A stretch of DNA of 64,000 nucleotides from Brevibacillus brevis (GCF_900637055.1 NZ_LR134338.1:2862001-2926000), one strand, 5' to 3'; counted from the first letter of the stretch, positions 28,341-36,682 are shown. Numbers and translations are program-made. Notes: a model not told the origin generated them from the letters alone.

Positions 28341-29600
28341 ATGATGGCCAGAATCACAATGGTTATGTTGTTTGTGTTATACATGATCAATTATGCGGAC
28401 AAAACAATTGCGGGATATTCTGCTGTTCCGATTATGGCTGAATTTTCGTTGAACGAGAAAGAATGGGGACTTGTTGGTAGCAGCTTTTTCTGGTTTTTCT
28501 CCATTGCCGGGATTGTAGGCGCGGCATTGTCGGATCGCATCGGGACGAAAAAAATGCTGGCGATCATGGCACTGTCCTGGACAGTCATCCAATTCGGCGC
28601 TTATGCGATCGCGGGTTTGCCGATGCTTGTCGTAGCGCGGGTATTGCTTGGCATAGGCGAAGGGCCATTTTGGGCAACGGTTGTCAGCCATTTGAACAAA
28701 TGGTTTCCCGAAGAAAAGCGTGGACTGGTTTATTCAACCGTGAATTTCGGTGCTTTCGTCGGTGCGGTTGCTTCCGCACCGGTGATCGTGGCGCTAATTG
28801 ATAGCTATGGATGGCGATTTTCCTGGGCGTTTATGGGCGCACTCAGTCTGATATGGCTCTTGCTCTGGCTGTGGATTGGAAAAGAGAAACCAATTGTCAG
28901 CGTAGCTCCTGCAAAAGTCGAAGCTCCTAGCTTGCCTAAAGCGAAATGGTCGGATATATCCGGTGTCTTGCTCTCATCCACGTTTCTATTCTGTTTTTTA
29001 ATCTATTTCGCACAAATATGGGGGACGACCTTCGCAACCGTATGGGAACCTGTCTATCTCGTCAAGGTCTTCCAATTTACGAATCAGGAAATGGCCTATG
29101 CGATTGCCGGTACGGGTCTTTTGGCTGGACTGATGACCATACTGATTTCCTCGATGGGTGATCGTTTCTTTAAAAAGCACCGCAGCTATCGCAAATCATA
29201 CGTTCTGGTTGGCGGTGTTTCGATTATTTTAGGGGGACTGTGCTTTTACGGTGTTAGCCTTGTTCAATCTACGGTACTTGTCTTGATTCTCCTGTGCCTA
29301 GGAAAAGGATTTGCTTTTTCTGTTGGTACAGCTGCCTCTGTCATTGTCAGCAGTTTGTTGCCGGAACGCACAGGACTTTTGGTAGGCGTGTTGTCCAGTC
29401 TGGTTACATTGGCAGGGATCATCTCGCCGCTGGTAACGGGCTCTATCGTTCAGTCAGCCGGAGATATTGGCACAGGTTTTGGCAATGCCATGATCGTCAA
29501 CGGGTTGCTCTTTATCATTTGCGGCGTGCTTTTCCTGCTCTTTGTGAAGCGCAATGAACATGTCAGTCAATCAGCGCCGCCAATCTCCCAAGTTTCCTAA
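28341..29600 (+). CDS. MFS transporter, anion:cation symporter-like
   Basis: A 419-residue, 12-helix major facilitator. The first helix carries NYADKTIAGYSAVPIM and the loop 2-3 motif reads SDRIGTKKML. The sequence GIGEGPFWATVV in helix 4 is typical of the hexuronate/galactonate/phthalate symporter group that imports organic anions. Start: GGAG at 28329-28332 is 8 nt before the ATG at 28341; the GTG at 28332 overlaps that site and is unlikely. Its place between CapA-like and acyl-CoA ligase genes suggests uptake of a carboxylate that the ligase may activate. Confidence 0.87.
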   Translation: MMARITMVMLFVLYMINYADKTIAGYSAVPIMAEFSLNEKEWGLVGSSFFWFFSIAGIVGAALSDRIGTKKMLAIMALSWTVIQFGAYAIAGLPMLVVARVLLGIGEGPFWATVVSHLNKWFPEEKRGLVYSTVNFGAFVGAVASAPVIVALIDSYGWRFSWAFMGALSLIWLLLWLWIGKEKPIVSVAPAKVEAPSLPKAKWSDISGVLLSSTFLFCFLIYFAQIWGTTFATVWEPVYLVKVFQFTNQEMAYAIAGTGLLAGLMTILISSMGDRFFKKHRSYRKSYVLVGGVSIILGGLCFYGVSLVQSTVLVLILLCLGKGFAFSVGTAASVIVSSLLPERTGLLVGVLSSLVTLAGIISPLVTGSIVQSAGDIGTGFGNAMIVNGLLFIICGVLFLLFVKRNEHVSQSAPPISQVS

Positions 29601-29663
29601 AAGTAATACTTTATAGGCTTGGTTCTAGATGTTAAAATTTTCTGAAAAGGGGGTAGATGTGCG

Positions 29664-31172
29664 ATGTATCATTTGAATGAAAGCCTCATGCAGAGCGCGA
29701 AACAGTTTCCGGATCGCCCAGCCTTCATCTTTATGGGAGAAACAACGACGTATGCACAATTCAATCAGCAGGTCGAACATCTCGCAGCAGGACTTGCCCG
29801 GCACGGGATTGGAAAAGGGGATGCTGTCGCCCTGCTCATGGATAATCGGCCACATTTTGTAAACGCTTACTATGCGATTCTCCGCGTAGGTGCTGTTGTT
29901 GTTCCGATGAACCCCATCTATACGGCGCGCGAAATTAGCTTCATTTTATCTTACAGCAAAGCAAAGGCAGCCATTGCCTTATCCGCGTTGCAGCCGGTAC
30001 TAACCCCAATGAAGGACCAAATAGAAGATTTGCAGCTTCTCATCTACACGGAATCGATTGAAAATGAAATAACGATCGATCAGCTCGTACAAGAAGGGCA
30101 AGAGTCAGAGGCAGGGTACGCGGAGCCGGAACGAAACGAAGAGGACCTCGCAGTAATCCTGTACACATCAGGTACGACTGGCCAGCCAAAAGGGGCAATG
30201 CTTTCCCACCGAAATATGGCTTCGAATGCGGAAGCGATGGGGATGTTGTTCGAGCTGGTGCCAGAAGATCGCATGGTCGCGGTACTTCCGATGTTTCACG
30301 TTTTCTGCATGACGGTGTGCATGAATGGCCCGATTCGCACGGGAGCGGCCATTATTATCGTGCCAAAATTTCATCCGGCAGACGTCCTACAAACGATTCG
30401 TGAGCAAAAAGCCACGTGTTTCGCAGGTGTTCCGACCATGTACAACTATCTGCTACAGCTGCCGACTGCGACAAAAGAAGATTTCTCCTCCATCCGGATA
30501 TACTGCTCGGGAGGTGCATCCATGCCCGTGGAGCTCCTGCACAAGTTCGAAGCGAAATACAATGCCAAGGTACTGGAGGGATACGGGTTGTCAGAGGCAG
30601 CTCCAGCTACAACATTTAACCCATTGCACGGGACCAGAAAACCAGGATCGGTTGGCGTCGATATCCCGCTTGTGAAGAACAAGGTCGTTGATCCCGAAGG
30701 AAACGAAGTCGCACGTGGAGAAGTGGGCGAGCTGGTGGTACAAGGGCCCAATGTCATGATAGGGTACCTCGGGTTGCCAGAGGATACGGCCGTGGCGCTC
30801 CGAGATGGTTGGCTGTATACGGGAGACATGGCTCGGATGGATGAAGAAGGATATGTGTACATCGTTGACCGCAAAAAAGACATGATTCTCGTTGACGGCT
30901 ATAATGTGTATCCGCGTGAGGTAGAAGAAGTGCTTTACCAGCATCCTGCGATTATTGAGGCGGCTGTGATCGGGATTCCTGACGAAGTACATGGCGAAGC
31001 AGTCAAGGCATTTGTGGCATTGAAGGAAATAGCGGTTTCCCAAGAGGATATCATGGCATTTTGTCGTGACAAGCTGGCGAAATATAAGGTTCCTCGTCAC
31101 GTCGAATTCGTAGCGGAGCTCCCCAAAAACAGCACGGGGAAAATCTTGCGTCGCTCGTTGCGCACCTCTTAA
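29664..31172 (+). CDS. Acyl-CoA synthetase (AMP-forming), long-chain-fatty-acid-CoA-ligase type
   Basis: A 502-residue ANL-superfamily ligase. The P-loop YTSGTTGQPKGAMLSH lies near residue 165, EGYGLSEAAPAT near 306, YTGDMARMDEEGY near 390 and the hinge DRKKDMILVDGYNVYP follows. The terminal catalytic Lys is in NSTGKILRR. It activates a carboxylic acid to acyl-AMP and then acyl-CoA; chain length is not readable. It is fused to no carrier domain, unlike the NRPS A domains upstream, and it has a strong site (AAAAGGGGG). Within the RpiR operon it probably activates a substrate imported by the adjacent MFS protein. Confidence 0.9.
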   Translation: MYHLNESLMQSAKQFPDRPAFIFMGETTTYAQFNQQVEHLAAGLARHGIGKGDAVALLMDNRPHFVNAYYAILRVGAVVVPMNPIYTAREISFILSYSKAKAAIALSALQPVLTPMKDQIEDLQLLIYTESIENEITIDQLVQEGQESEAGYAEPERNEEDLAVILYTSGTTGQPKGAMLSHRNMASNAEAMGMLFELVPEDRMVAVLPMFHVFCMTVCMNGPIRTGAAIIIVPKFHPADVLQTIREQKATCFAGVPTMYNYLLQLPTATKEDFSSIRIYCSGGASMPVELLHKFEAKYNAKVLEGYGLSEAAPATTFNPLHGTRKPGSVGVDIPLVKNKVVDPEGNEVARGEVGELVVQGPNVMIGYLGLPEDTAVALRDGWLYTGDMARMDEEGYVYIVDRKKDMILVDGYNVYPREVEEVLYQHPAIIEAAVIGIPDEVHGEAVKAFVALKEIAVSQEDIMAFCRDKLAKYKVPRHVEFVAELPKNSTGKILRRSLRTS

Positions 31173-31195
31173 ACGATCGCACGACGGGAAGTGAG

Positions 31196-31672
31196 GTGTC
31201 AGGCTTGCTGCGTTTGATTCATGCAACGGAGGAATTTGAATACGATCAAGCACGTGAACTTTTCTTGGAGTATGTAGAGTCATTAGGAGTTGATTTGAGC
31301 TTTCAAAACATTGCAACCGAATTGCAAAATATACCGGGCGAATACGCACCCCCTGACGGCTGTATTTTGCTGGCGTTAGAAAACGAGCAGCCAGCAGGAT
31401 GTGTTGCCTTACGAAAAATAGATGAACAAGTTTGCGAAATGAAGAGATTGTACGTGAAGCCTCAATGGAAGGGAAGAGGAGTAGGGAAAAAATTAGCCTT
31501 GGCGATCTTGGACGAAGCGAAAATTCGAGGCTATTCATTCATCCGATTAGATACGCTTCCTACGATGCAACAAGCGATTCAGCTTTACCGCTCGTTGGAA
31601 TTCTATCCAATTGAGCCCTATCGTTTCAATCCGATTGAAGGCACGTTGTATATGGAAAAGCAGCTCAAATAA
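31196..31672 (+). CDS. GNAT-family N-acetyltransferase
   Basis: A 158-residue stand-alone GNAT. The central motif RLYVKPQWKGRGVGKKLA gives the acetyl-CoA pyrophosphate loop, and IRLDTLPTMQQAIQLYRSLEF is the typical motif B region of the YpeA/YjgM-like group. The substrate is unknown. It ends the RpiR-CapA-MFS-ligase operon, 23 bp after the ligase, and is followed by a strong terminator. The start is ambiguous: GTG at 31196 with GGGA upstream, or TTG at 31205 with GAGGTG about 6 nt before it. Confidence 0.82.
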   Translation: MSGLLRLIHATEEFEYDQARELFLEYVESLGVDLSFQNIATELQNIPGEYAPPDGCILLALENEQPAGCVALRKIDEQVCEMKRLYVKPQWKGRGVGKKLALAILDEAKIRGYSFIRLDTLPTMQQAIQLYRSLEFYPIEPYRFNPIEGTLYMEKQLK

Positions 31673-31684
31673 TACATTTTCAAA

Positions 31685-31738
31685 GGGCCTCCCAACAATA
31701 CAAACCTAGAATCTTTAGGTCGAGGGGAGGCTTTTTTC
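31685..31738 (+). terminator. Intrinsic terminator of the RpiR-CapA operon
   Basis: GCCTCCC (31687-31693) pairs with GGGAGGC (31725-31731), with a small internal hairpin (CCTAGA/TTTAGG), followed by six T. It ends the 26.0-31.7 kb operon. Confidence 0.85.
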
Positions 31739-31759
31739 TGTTCTTTACACTCACCTTTA

Positions 31760-31816
31760 TGTAAGTAACTGAACAAAATGTGCATACTTACAAATTTGCA
31801 GCAAGCATTTTATACT
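31760..31816 (+). promoter_or_regulatory. Promoter with 8-bp inverted repeat, candidate DUF24/YodB-type operator
   Basis: Perfect arms TGTAAGTA (31760-31767) and TACTTACA (31785-31792) are separated by 17 nt. The right arm overlaps the probable -35 (CTTACA) of a promoter whose -10 is TATACT (31811-31816). The half-site resembles the TTGTAAGTAAC element bound by YodB/CatR-type redox regulators of Bacillus. A DUF24/HxlR-type regulator is encoded just past the oxidoreductase, so it is the natural candidate repressor. Confidence 0.6.
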
Positions 31817-31849
31817 CATAACACAACAAACCTTCAAGGAGGACCTACT

Positions 31850-32413
31850 TTGAAAACTCTTGTAATCGTCACTCATCCAAGCATCGAAACATCCGTCATC
31901 AATAAGCGTTGGGTAGAAGAACTCAAAAAATATCCAGAAAAGTATACCGTACACGAATTGCATAAGGCATACCCAGATGGAAACATTGATGTGGAAAAAG
32001 AACAGCAGTTGGTTGAATCGCATGGGAATCTAGTATTGCAGTTCCCGGTTTACTGGTTTAATTGTCCGCCGCTCCTGAAAAAATGGCTTGACGACGTTTT
32101 CGCATATGGGTGGGCATACGGTTCAAAGGGAGGCGATAAATTAAAGAATCGAAAAGCTGCATTAGCGGTTTCTGCCGGAATTAGGGAAGAGGATTATCAG
32201 GAAAAGGGGAGATACCGGTATACACTTGAGCAAATATTGACCCCTTTTGAAACAACCTTCCGCTACTGCCACGCGGATTATCGTTCATTCTTTGCGTATT
32301 ATGGTACGGAGACTGAGTCAGGGGAAAATGTACCTGGTCAAGAACTTGAGCCAACTGGTAGCCTATTAGATAAGAGCGCGCAAGATTATTTGAAATTCGT
32401 TGATAGCCTGTAA
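31850..32413 (+). CDS. NAD(P)H quinone oxidoreductase/flavodoxin-like (YwrO/MdaB-type)
   Basis: A 187-residue flavodoxin-fold oxidoreductase. The N-terminus LVIVTHPSIETSVINK, QFPVYWFNCPPLLKKWLDDVF and the GDKLKNRKAALAVSAG region match the NQO1/YwrO general-stress family, which reduces quinones with NAD(P)H. The TTG at 31850 is chosen because AAGGAGGA ends 6 nt upstream and it restores the family N-terminus. A strong promoter with an inverted repeat precedes it. It converges on a DUF24/HxlR regulator gene, an arrangement typical of quinone and electrophile stress modules. Confidence 0.88.
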   Translation: MKTLVIVTHPSIETSVINKRWVEELKKYPEKYTVHELHKAYPDGNIDVEKEQQLVESHGNLVLQFPVYWFNCPPLLKKWLDDVFAYGWAYGSKGGDKLKNRKAALAVSAGIREEDYQEKGRYRYTLEQILTPFETTFRYCHADYRSFFAYYGTETESGENVPGQELEPTGSLLDKSAQDYLKFVDSL

Positions 32414-32423
32414 GGAGCTACAT

Positions 32424-32465
32424 GAAAAAAGAAGTATTTCCTCGTTTAGGAGATACTTCTTTTCC
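32424..32465. terminator. Bidirectional terminator between convergent genes
   Basis: A 13-bp stem (32430-32442 with 32448-32460, one G-U) has A-rich 5' and T-rich 3' flanks. It serves the oxidoreductase on the plus strand and the HxlR-type regulator on the minus strand. Confidence 0.8.
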
Positions 32466-32480
32466 TGTTAAAAACAAGCG

Positions 32481-32846
32481 TTATGCCTGCTGCTTTACAG
32501 CCTCCAGAGGGGGCAAGCTGTTTTTCTCTCCCCAGTCGCACATCATATTTAACAAGGGAATGAGAGAAAGACCACGTTCTGATAAAGAATATTCCACTTT
32601 TGGAGGGACTTGTGGATATTCTTTGCGGATGATCAAGTCGTCTGCTTCTAGCTCTTTTAACATTAAGCTCAGCGTTTTAAAGGAAATGGTACCGATACTT
32701 CGCTTCAGCTCATTATGCCGCATCACCTTATTTTCAGCTAGCCAATACAAAATGATCATTTTATATTTACCGCCTATTAAAGACAACGTATATCCAAAGC
32801 CAGTGTCTTTCAGCTCCACGCCAGTTGGAACACAGGTTTCAGGCAC
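32481..32846 (-). CDS. HxlR/DUF24-family transcriptional regulator with N-terminal cysteine
   Basis: A 121-residue winged-helix protein of the HxlR (DUF24) family. The DNA-binding core reads GGKYKMIILYWLAENKVMRHNELKRSIGTISFKTLSLMLKELEADDLI, with the typical YPQVPPKVEYSLSERG wing. A Cys sits at about position 5, close to the Cys6 thiol switch of YodB and CatR. The GTG at 32846 is preferred: AAGGAGA lies 9 nt upstream, whereas the GTG at 32855 is almost in contact with it. The gene converges on the quinone oxidoreductase, whose promoter carries an inverted repeat, so quinone or electrophile sensing is the likely role. Confidence 0.85.
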   Translation of the reverse strand: MPETCVPTGVELKDTGFGYTLSLIGGKYKMIILYWLAENKVMRHNELKRSIGTISFKTLSLMLKELEADDLIIRKEYPQVPPKVEYSLSERGLSLIPLLNMMCDWGEKNSLPPLEAVKQQA

Positions 32847-32863
32847 AAAGCACACTCTCCTTT

Positions 32864-32880
32864 GTGAAGTATAGTTTCAC
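32864..32880 (-). promoter_or_regulatory. Candidate autoregulatory operator over the HxlR-type gene's -10
   Basis: The 17-bp palindrome has arms GTGAA and TTCAC with the minus-strand -10 TATACT inside it, and GTAACA as a -35 17 nt upstream. A repressor binding here would block its own gene. Confidence 0.45.
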
Positions 32881-32952
32881 AATGCATATATGTTACCATA
32901 CATCAATATGCCATTTTTTGAAAGTGATGCAGAGTAAGAAACCTGTGAACCT

Positions 32953-34464
32953 TTATGATTCGAGACTCTTTTGATGGCGCTCAAGCTTGCCGGGGCCAGC
33001 GTATAGTACCGAAAAGAAGCCGATAACGGCGAAAACCAATCCCACGATATAACCATGATTGATGGCGGTTCCTAGAGAATCAATCAGAAAAGAATGAATA
33101 CCTGGCTCGATTTTTAAAGGCTCGCGCATGAGTACTTCAGGGTTAAGCAGACCTTCTACTTTCCCCGAGGAAATACCATGCAATGACGCCCCTGTAGATA
33201 CGATACTCGCATAATTTTGGTTCACAACAGCAGCCGTAATCGATGCACCGAGTACGCCTCCCATGTTCCGACAAAACCCAACGATCGAGGAAGAAATACC
33301 CATATATTTTTTATCGACCGAATGCACAATCGCGTTTTGTGCAATGCTCATTAACGGCCCGATTGCAGCAAACCCGAACAGAATCATCAAGAGTGTTAAG
33401 AAAAAGAAGGAAATGCCGGTTGACACGTACATAAGCAAAATAGAACTTACTACGCAAGCGAGCATCGAGAACGCCATGAGAGATCGAAAGGAAAATTTGG
33501 TTTGCAACATTCCGAATACCACGGCACCTCCCGTCAAAGAGAGCATCAACGGGGTCAAAACACTATTCGAGTTCGGATGTCCAAGCACGGCCACAGCGAA
33601 AATGGGCAAATAAGTGATGGCAGCAAACATGATGGCACCTTGAGAAAGACAGGCGATACAAGTCGCGACCACCATACGGCTTTGAAAAATTTGGAAGGGT
33701 AGGATCGGTTCCTGTGCATGACGTTCTACTAGGATAAAAGCGAGCCCCACTATTCCTGCCAGTACAAACAGTGAGATGATTTGCCACGAAGACCACTCAT
33801 ATGCTTTTCCTCCCCATTCAAGCGCCAGCATGACAGCTATACAGGCGACGATTAATGTAACGGTACCCCAATAGTCAATCTTTGGCTTTGTATGAGAACG
33901 GGATTCTTTCAGGGAAAACAGAAGAGTTAAGAGAGACAGCAAACCGATTGGAACATTGACATAAAAGCACCAACGCCACCCCAAATAATCAGAGAGCAAA
34001 GTCCCGACTTGAGGTCCGGCGATAGAAGAGAGCCCAAAGATACCGGCAAACACGCCGGAGATTCGTGCTGTATATTTCGGATCAGAGGATAGCGTAAATA
34101 GGATTGTGAAAGTAATAGGAAAGAGGGCCCCTGAGCCAATTCCTTGAAGGGCACGGAAAGCAATCAGCTGTTCGATGCTTTGGGCAACGCCACAAAGTGC
34201 CGATCCAATGAGAAAAATCGTAATGCCAAGTAAGTAAAATAATTTGCGTCCAAAAAGATCGGACATTTTCCCGAAGATGAGCATCGTACTGGTCGCGGCA
34301 AGTACGTACGAGGTGAAAACCCAGCTCATGCTTTCAAAGCCGCCAATATCTTTAATAATGTGACTAATGGCCGCCGAGGTGATGGTATTGTCGAGGGAAG
34401 ACATCAGTAAGCCCAGTGCCATAGCAAGGATAATGAAGCGATTACGTTTATCGGATTGTGACAT
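32953..34464 (-). CDS. DHA2-family (EmrB/QacA-type, 14-TM) drug efflux MFS transporter
   Basis: A 503-residue proton-driven drug exporter. The N-terminal motif LLMSSLDNTITSAAISHII is the DHA2 motif D1 (with the Asp and Asn of LDxTIVNVALP-type proteins). FGKMSDLFGRKLFYLLG is motif A, and AFRALQGIGSGALFPITF is motif B. The length and about 14 hydrophobic segments fit. Minus-strand ATG at 34464 follows AGGAG by 11 nt. It stands alone, about 90 bp upstream of the HxlR regulator on the same strand. It may serve to expel toxic compounds or the product of the cluster to its left, but nothing in the sequence links them directly. Confidence 0.88.
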   Translation of the reverse strand: MSQSDKRNRFIILAMALGLLMSSLDNTITSAAISHIIKDIGGFESMSWVFTSYVLAATSTMLIFGKMSDLFGRKLFYLLGITIFLIGSALCGVAQSIEQLIAFRALQGIGSGALFPITFTILFTLSSDPKYTARISGVFAGIFGLSSIAGPQVGTLLSDYLGWRWCFYVNVPIGLLSLLTLLFSLKESRSHTKPKIDYWGTVTLIVACIAVMLALEWGGKAYEWSSWQIISLFVLAGIVGLAFILVERHAQEPILPFQIFQSRMVVATCIACLSQGAIMFAAITYLPIFAVAVLGHPNSNSVLTPLMLSLTGGAVVFGMLQTKFSFRSLMAFSMLACVVSSILLMYVSTGISFFFLTLLMILFGFAAIGPLMSIAQNAIVHSVDKKYMGISSSIVGFCRNMGGVLGASITAAVVNQNYASIVSTGASLHGISSGKVEGLLNPEVLMREPLKIEPGIHSFLIDSLGTAINHGYIVGLVFAVIGFFSVLYAGPGKLERHQKSLES

Positions 34465-34593
34465 AAAAAGCGAACTCCTATCTCTTTTTTCTATTCATCT
34501 AGCAAACTTCGCTATAAGACTATTATTTGTGCATTCGTTGCCAAGAAATAGGGAAAGTACAGTTGTAAATCAAACTTTACATCGTTTCTGAAT

Positions 34594-34623
34594 TTGACAA
34601 AAAAGCGTAGTCAATGTTATCAT
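34594..34623 (+). promoter_or_regulatory. Sigma-A promoter of the ABC-F leader transcript
   Basis: TTGACA (34594-34599), an 18-nt spacer and TATCAT (34618-34623) give a near-consensus vegetative promoter. The start point should be near 34630, about 425 nt before the ABC-F start codon, which leaves a long structured leader. Confidence 0.75.
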
Positions 34624-34657
34624 CCAAGCTAATTATGAATGAGGAGGCTCGTTATCT

Positions 34658-34684
34658 ATGTTACATTCCGTGCGTATTCGATAA
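34658..34684 (+). CDS. Putative leader peptide 1 (MLHSVRIR) upstream of ABC-F gene
   Basis: A 9-codon ORF (8 residues) with a strong ribosome site GAGGAGG (34641-34647) 10 nt before its ATG. It lies just after the promoter and just before a hairpin with a T-run. Short ORFs of this kind control ribosome-mediated attenuation of antibiotic-resistance genes such as vmlR, msr and erm. Expression is inferred from the ribosome site and position only. Confidence 0.55.
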   Translation: MLHSVRIR

Positions 34685-34692
34685 GCTGGCAA

Positions 34693-34736
34693 TAAAAAAG
34701 CGGATTTGTTATCCACCACAATTGTGGGCTTTTTTT
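34693..34736 (+). terminator. Candidate attenuator hairpin 1 in ABC-F leader
   Basis: A-rich AAAAAAGC pairs with GCTTTTTT across an inner palindrome CCACAATTGTGG (34716-34727), with a T-run at 34730-34736. It starts 9 nt after leader peptide 1, so a ribosome stalled there could change whether it forms. Confidence 0.5.
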
Positions 34737-34832
34737 GAGCTGCTTATTTTTACGGATGGGGACATAGACTGCGATTGGGAAGGCTTATTTTGCCGTACCT
34801 TTCTATCGCTGCGAGCTCCTAACGTGATCATG

Positions 34833-34873
34833 CAGATCTAGGCCCGTAATGTGGACTGGGATCTGTATTTTTT
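34833..34873 (+). terminator. Candidate attenuator hairpin 2 in ABC-F leader
   Basis: CAGATC (34833-34838) pairs with GATCTG (34860-34865), with an inner CCC/GGG pairing, and is followed by a T-rich tract ending at 34873. It has the form of an intrinsic terminator about 180 nt before the ABC-F start codon. Confidence 0.6.
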
Positions 34874-34950
34874 ATTGCCAAAAAATCAAGCGTAACGTAT
34901 GCTGCATCCCTTTATTCGAAACGTAGAAAAAACGAAAAGGACTGAAAACC

Positions 34951-34989
34951 ATGCGAACGATATATATGCATTGGTACTTCTTTATATAA
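34951..34989 (+). CDS. Putative leader peptide 2 (12 residues) upstream of ABC-F gene
   Basis: A 13-codon ORF encoding [12 protein letters not shown], rich in aromatic residues, with AAAAGGA 9 nt upstream. It ends 12 nt before a pair of mutually exclusive hairpins that precede the ABC-F ribosome site. This fits a translational-attenuation leader in which ribosome stalling frees the downstream site. Confidence 0.45.
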   Translation: MRTIYMHWYFFI

Positions 34990-35001
34990 TCCGCTCTCCT
35001 A

Positions 35002-35040
35002 AAATCGCAGGCAAACCTGCGAACAAAAGAACTGCGATTT
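35002..35040 (+). promoter_or_regulatory. Mutually exclusive hairpins just before the ABC-F ribosome site
   Basis: CGCAGG (35006-35011) can pair with CCTGCG (35016-35021). Alternatively AAATCGCAG (35002-35010) can pair with CTGCGATTT (35032-35040). The two pairings share the same CGCAG bases, so they exclude each other. The longer one ends 4 nt before the AGGAGGG site at 35044-35050, as expected of a translational switch. Confidence 0.55.
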
Positions 35041-35054
35041 CCAAGGAGGGCACG

Positions 35055-36518
35055 ATGATGAATGTATTGTTGAAGGCAAGAGATATTTATGTGGAATATA
35101 TGGGACGTGAAGTCTTAGACATTGACGAAATAGAGATTTATGAATATGACCGAATTGGTTTAGTAGGAGCAAACGGGGCAGGAAAGAGTACGTTGTTAAA
35201 AGTGCTGCTCGGTGAGATGCCATTACCGTCTGGCAAAGTAGTACGGGAAGGGAATTTTGCCTACATCCCACAGCTGGAGGATGCGGTAGAACAAGAGGTA
35301 AAGGATTATGCGGTAATGGGCAAGCTGGGAGTGGACCGATTACAAGAGCATAGGAGCGGCGGAGAAGAAACGCGTCTAAAGATCGCGCAGGCCCTTTCCG
35401 GAGAGGTACATGGTATTTTTGCTGATGAACCGACGAGTCACCTGGATCGTGAGGGCGTAGGTCTGCTTATCAACCAGCTGAAGTATTTCAATGGCGCTAT
35501 GCTCATGATCAGTCATGACCGCTATTTCCTGGATAAAGTCGTCGATAAGATTTGGGAGTTGAAAGAGGGGAAGATAACCGAGTATTGGGGCGGCTACTCC
35601 GAATACGTGGCTCAAAAGGAAGAGGAACGGCAACGCCAAGCTGAACAATATAAGCAGTTTACAGCGGAACGAGACCGTCTTGAGAAAGCCATCGCCGAAA
35701 AAAAAGATCAGGCGCGGAAGCTGGATCAGAAGGCGAAGGGAGCTTCAAGAAAAAACAGTTCGGAGAGCGGTGGACGTTTGAGCCATCAAAAAACGGTGGG
35801 CAGCAAGCAGAAAAAGCTCCACAATGCGGCGAAAAATATGGAGCAGAGAATCGAAGCACTTGGAGAAGTGAAACCTCCTGAAACAATTCGTACCATTCAG
35901 TTTCGCCAGAGTAAAGCACTGGAGCTCCACAATCCATATCCAATCACGGGGAAGGATATATGCAAGCAGCTCGGGGACAAAGTCATATTCGAGCAGGCTT
36001 CCTTCCAGTTTCCGTTGGGGGCTAAGATTGGCATCATCGGTGGGAATGGAACAGGCAAAACAACCCTCATGAAAATGATCATGGATCGAGAAGATGGCAT
36101 TAGCTTGTCACCTAAAGCCGAAATCGGCTACCTACCTCAGGATGGATACAAGTTCGACCGCAATCAGGGTGTGATGGAGTTCATGCTCGAAAGCTGCGAT
36201 TACCAGGTTTCCGAAATTCGTGCTGTACTGGCCTCTATGGGCTTTTCTCATCAGGATGTACGCAAAGAGCTGACTGCGCTCAGTGGTGGCGAGATCATGA
36301 AATTACAGCTTGCTAAGATGTTGTTGGGGAGATACAACATCTTGCTCATGGATGAACCAAGTAATTTTCTCGACCTTCCGACAGTGGAAGCGTTAGAAAA
36401 GTTGATGAAAAGCTATGCGGGTACGATCATTTTCATCTCGCATGATGTCCGCTTGCTGGAGAACGTAGCCGATATGGTCTATACCATTGTGGATAAGAAA
36501 ATCATTCGGAAGGCGTAA
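35055..36518 (+). CDS. ABC-F ribosome-protection protein (Msr/Vga/VmlR-like)
   Basis: A 487-residue protein with two ABC ATPase domains and no membrane segment. First Walker [10 protein letters not shown] at residues 38-46, Walker [11 protein letters not shown] and the dissociation loop [10 protein letters not shown]; then a charged coiled linker (about 185-275, the antibiotic-resistance-domain position). The second Walker A is GGNGTGKTT and the second Walker [11 protein letters not shown]. This is the architecture of ARE ABC-F proteins, which displace macrolide, lincosamide, streptogramin or pleuromutilin drugs from the ribosome. The ATG at 35055 follows AAGGAGGG; an upstream extension would run through the leader hairpins and lacks similarity. 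The drug spectrum cannot be read. The regulated leader supports an antibiotic-induced resistance role. Confidence 0.9.
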   Translation: MMNVLLKARDIYVEYMGREVLDIDEIEIYEYDRIGLVGANGAGKSTLLKVLLGEMPLPSGKVVREGNFAYIPQLEDAVEQEVKDYAVMGKLGVDRLQEHRSGGEETRLKIAQALSGEVHGIFADEPTSHLDREGVGLLINQLKYFNGAMLMISHDRYFLDKVVDKIWELKEGKITEYWGGYSEYVAQKEEERQRQAEQYKQFTAERDRLEKAIAEKKDQARKLDQKAKGASRKNSSESGGRLSHQKTVGSKQKKLHNAAKNMEQRIEALGEVKPPETIRTIQFRQSKALELHNPYPITGKDICKQLGDKVIFEQASFQFPLGAKIGIIGGNGTGKTTLMKMIMDREDGISLSPKAEIGYLPQDGYKFDRNQGVMEFMLESCDYQVSEIRAVLASMGFSHQDVRKELTALSGGEIMKLQLAKMLLGRYNILLMDEPSNFLDLPTVEALEKLMKSYAGTIIFISHDVRLLENVADMVYTIVDKKIIRKA

Positions 36519-36546
36519 CGAAATCTGACGTGTTTTGTTCAAACAG

Positions 36547-36581
36547 CGATACTGCATCTCACGCAGTATCGTTTTATTTTT
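36547..36581 (+). terminator. Intrinsic terminator after ABC-F gene
   Basis: CGATACTGC (36547-36555) pairs perfectly with GCAGTATCG (36563-36571), followed by a T-rich tract. Confidence 0.85.
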
Positions 36582-36613
36582 TGATGAAGCAAGCTAAGCT
36601 TTCATAATTGCCG

Positions 36614-36644
36614 TTGACTTTGCCCTTAGGGGAAGGGGTATAAG
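36614..36644 (+). promoter_or_regulatory. MerR-type promoter with 19-bp spacer and operator palindrome
   Basis: TTGACT (36614-36619) and TATAAG (36639-36644) are separated by 19 bp, the over-long spacer typical of MerR-controlled promoters. The palindrome CCCTT-N5-AAGGG (36623-36637) sits inside the spacer. It should drive the MerR/serine hydrolase pair, activated by the MerR protein itself. Confidence 0.75.
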
Positions 36645-36682
36645 TAGAATATCGATACGGAATGAACAATGGAGGGGAGCCT

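Noticed and set aside
32422..32874. Plus-strand reading frame of 150 codons over the HxlR-type gene
   Set aside because: Shadow of the real minus-strand gene, with no ribosome site or recognisable domain.
34899..35054. N-terminal extension of the ABC-F protein
   Set aside because: It reads through the leader mini-ORF and hairpins and lacks a ribosome site; ATG 35055 has AAGGAGGG.
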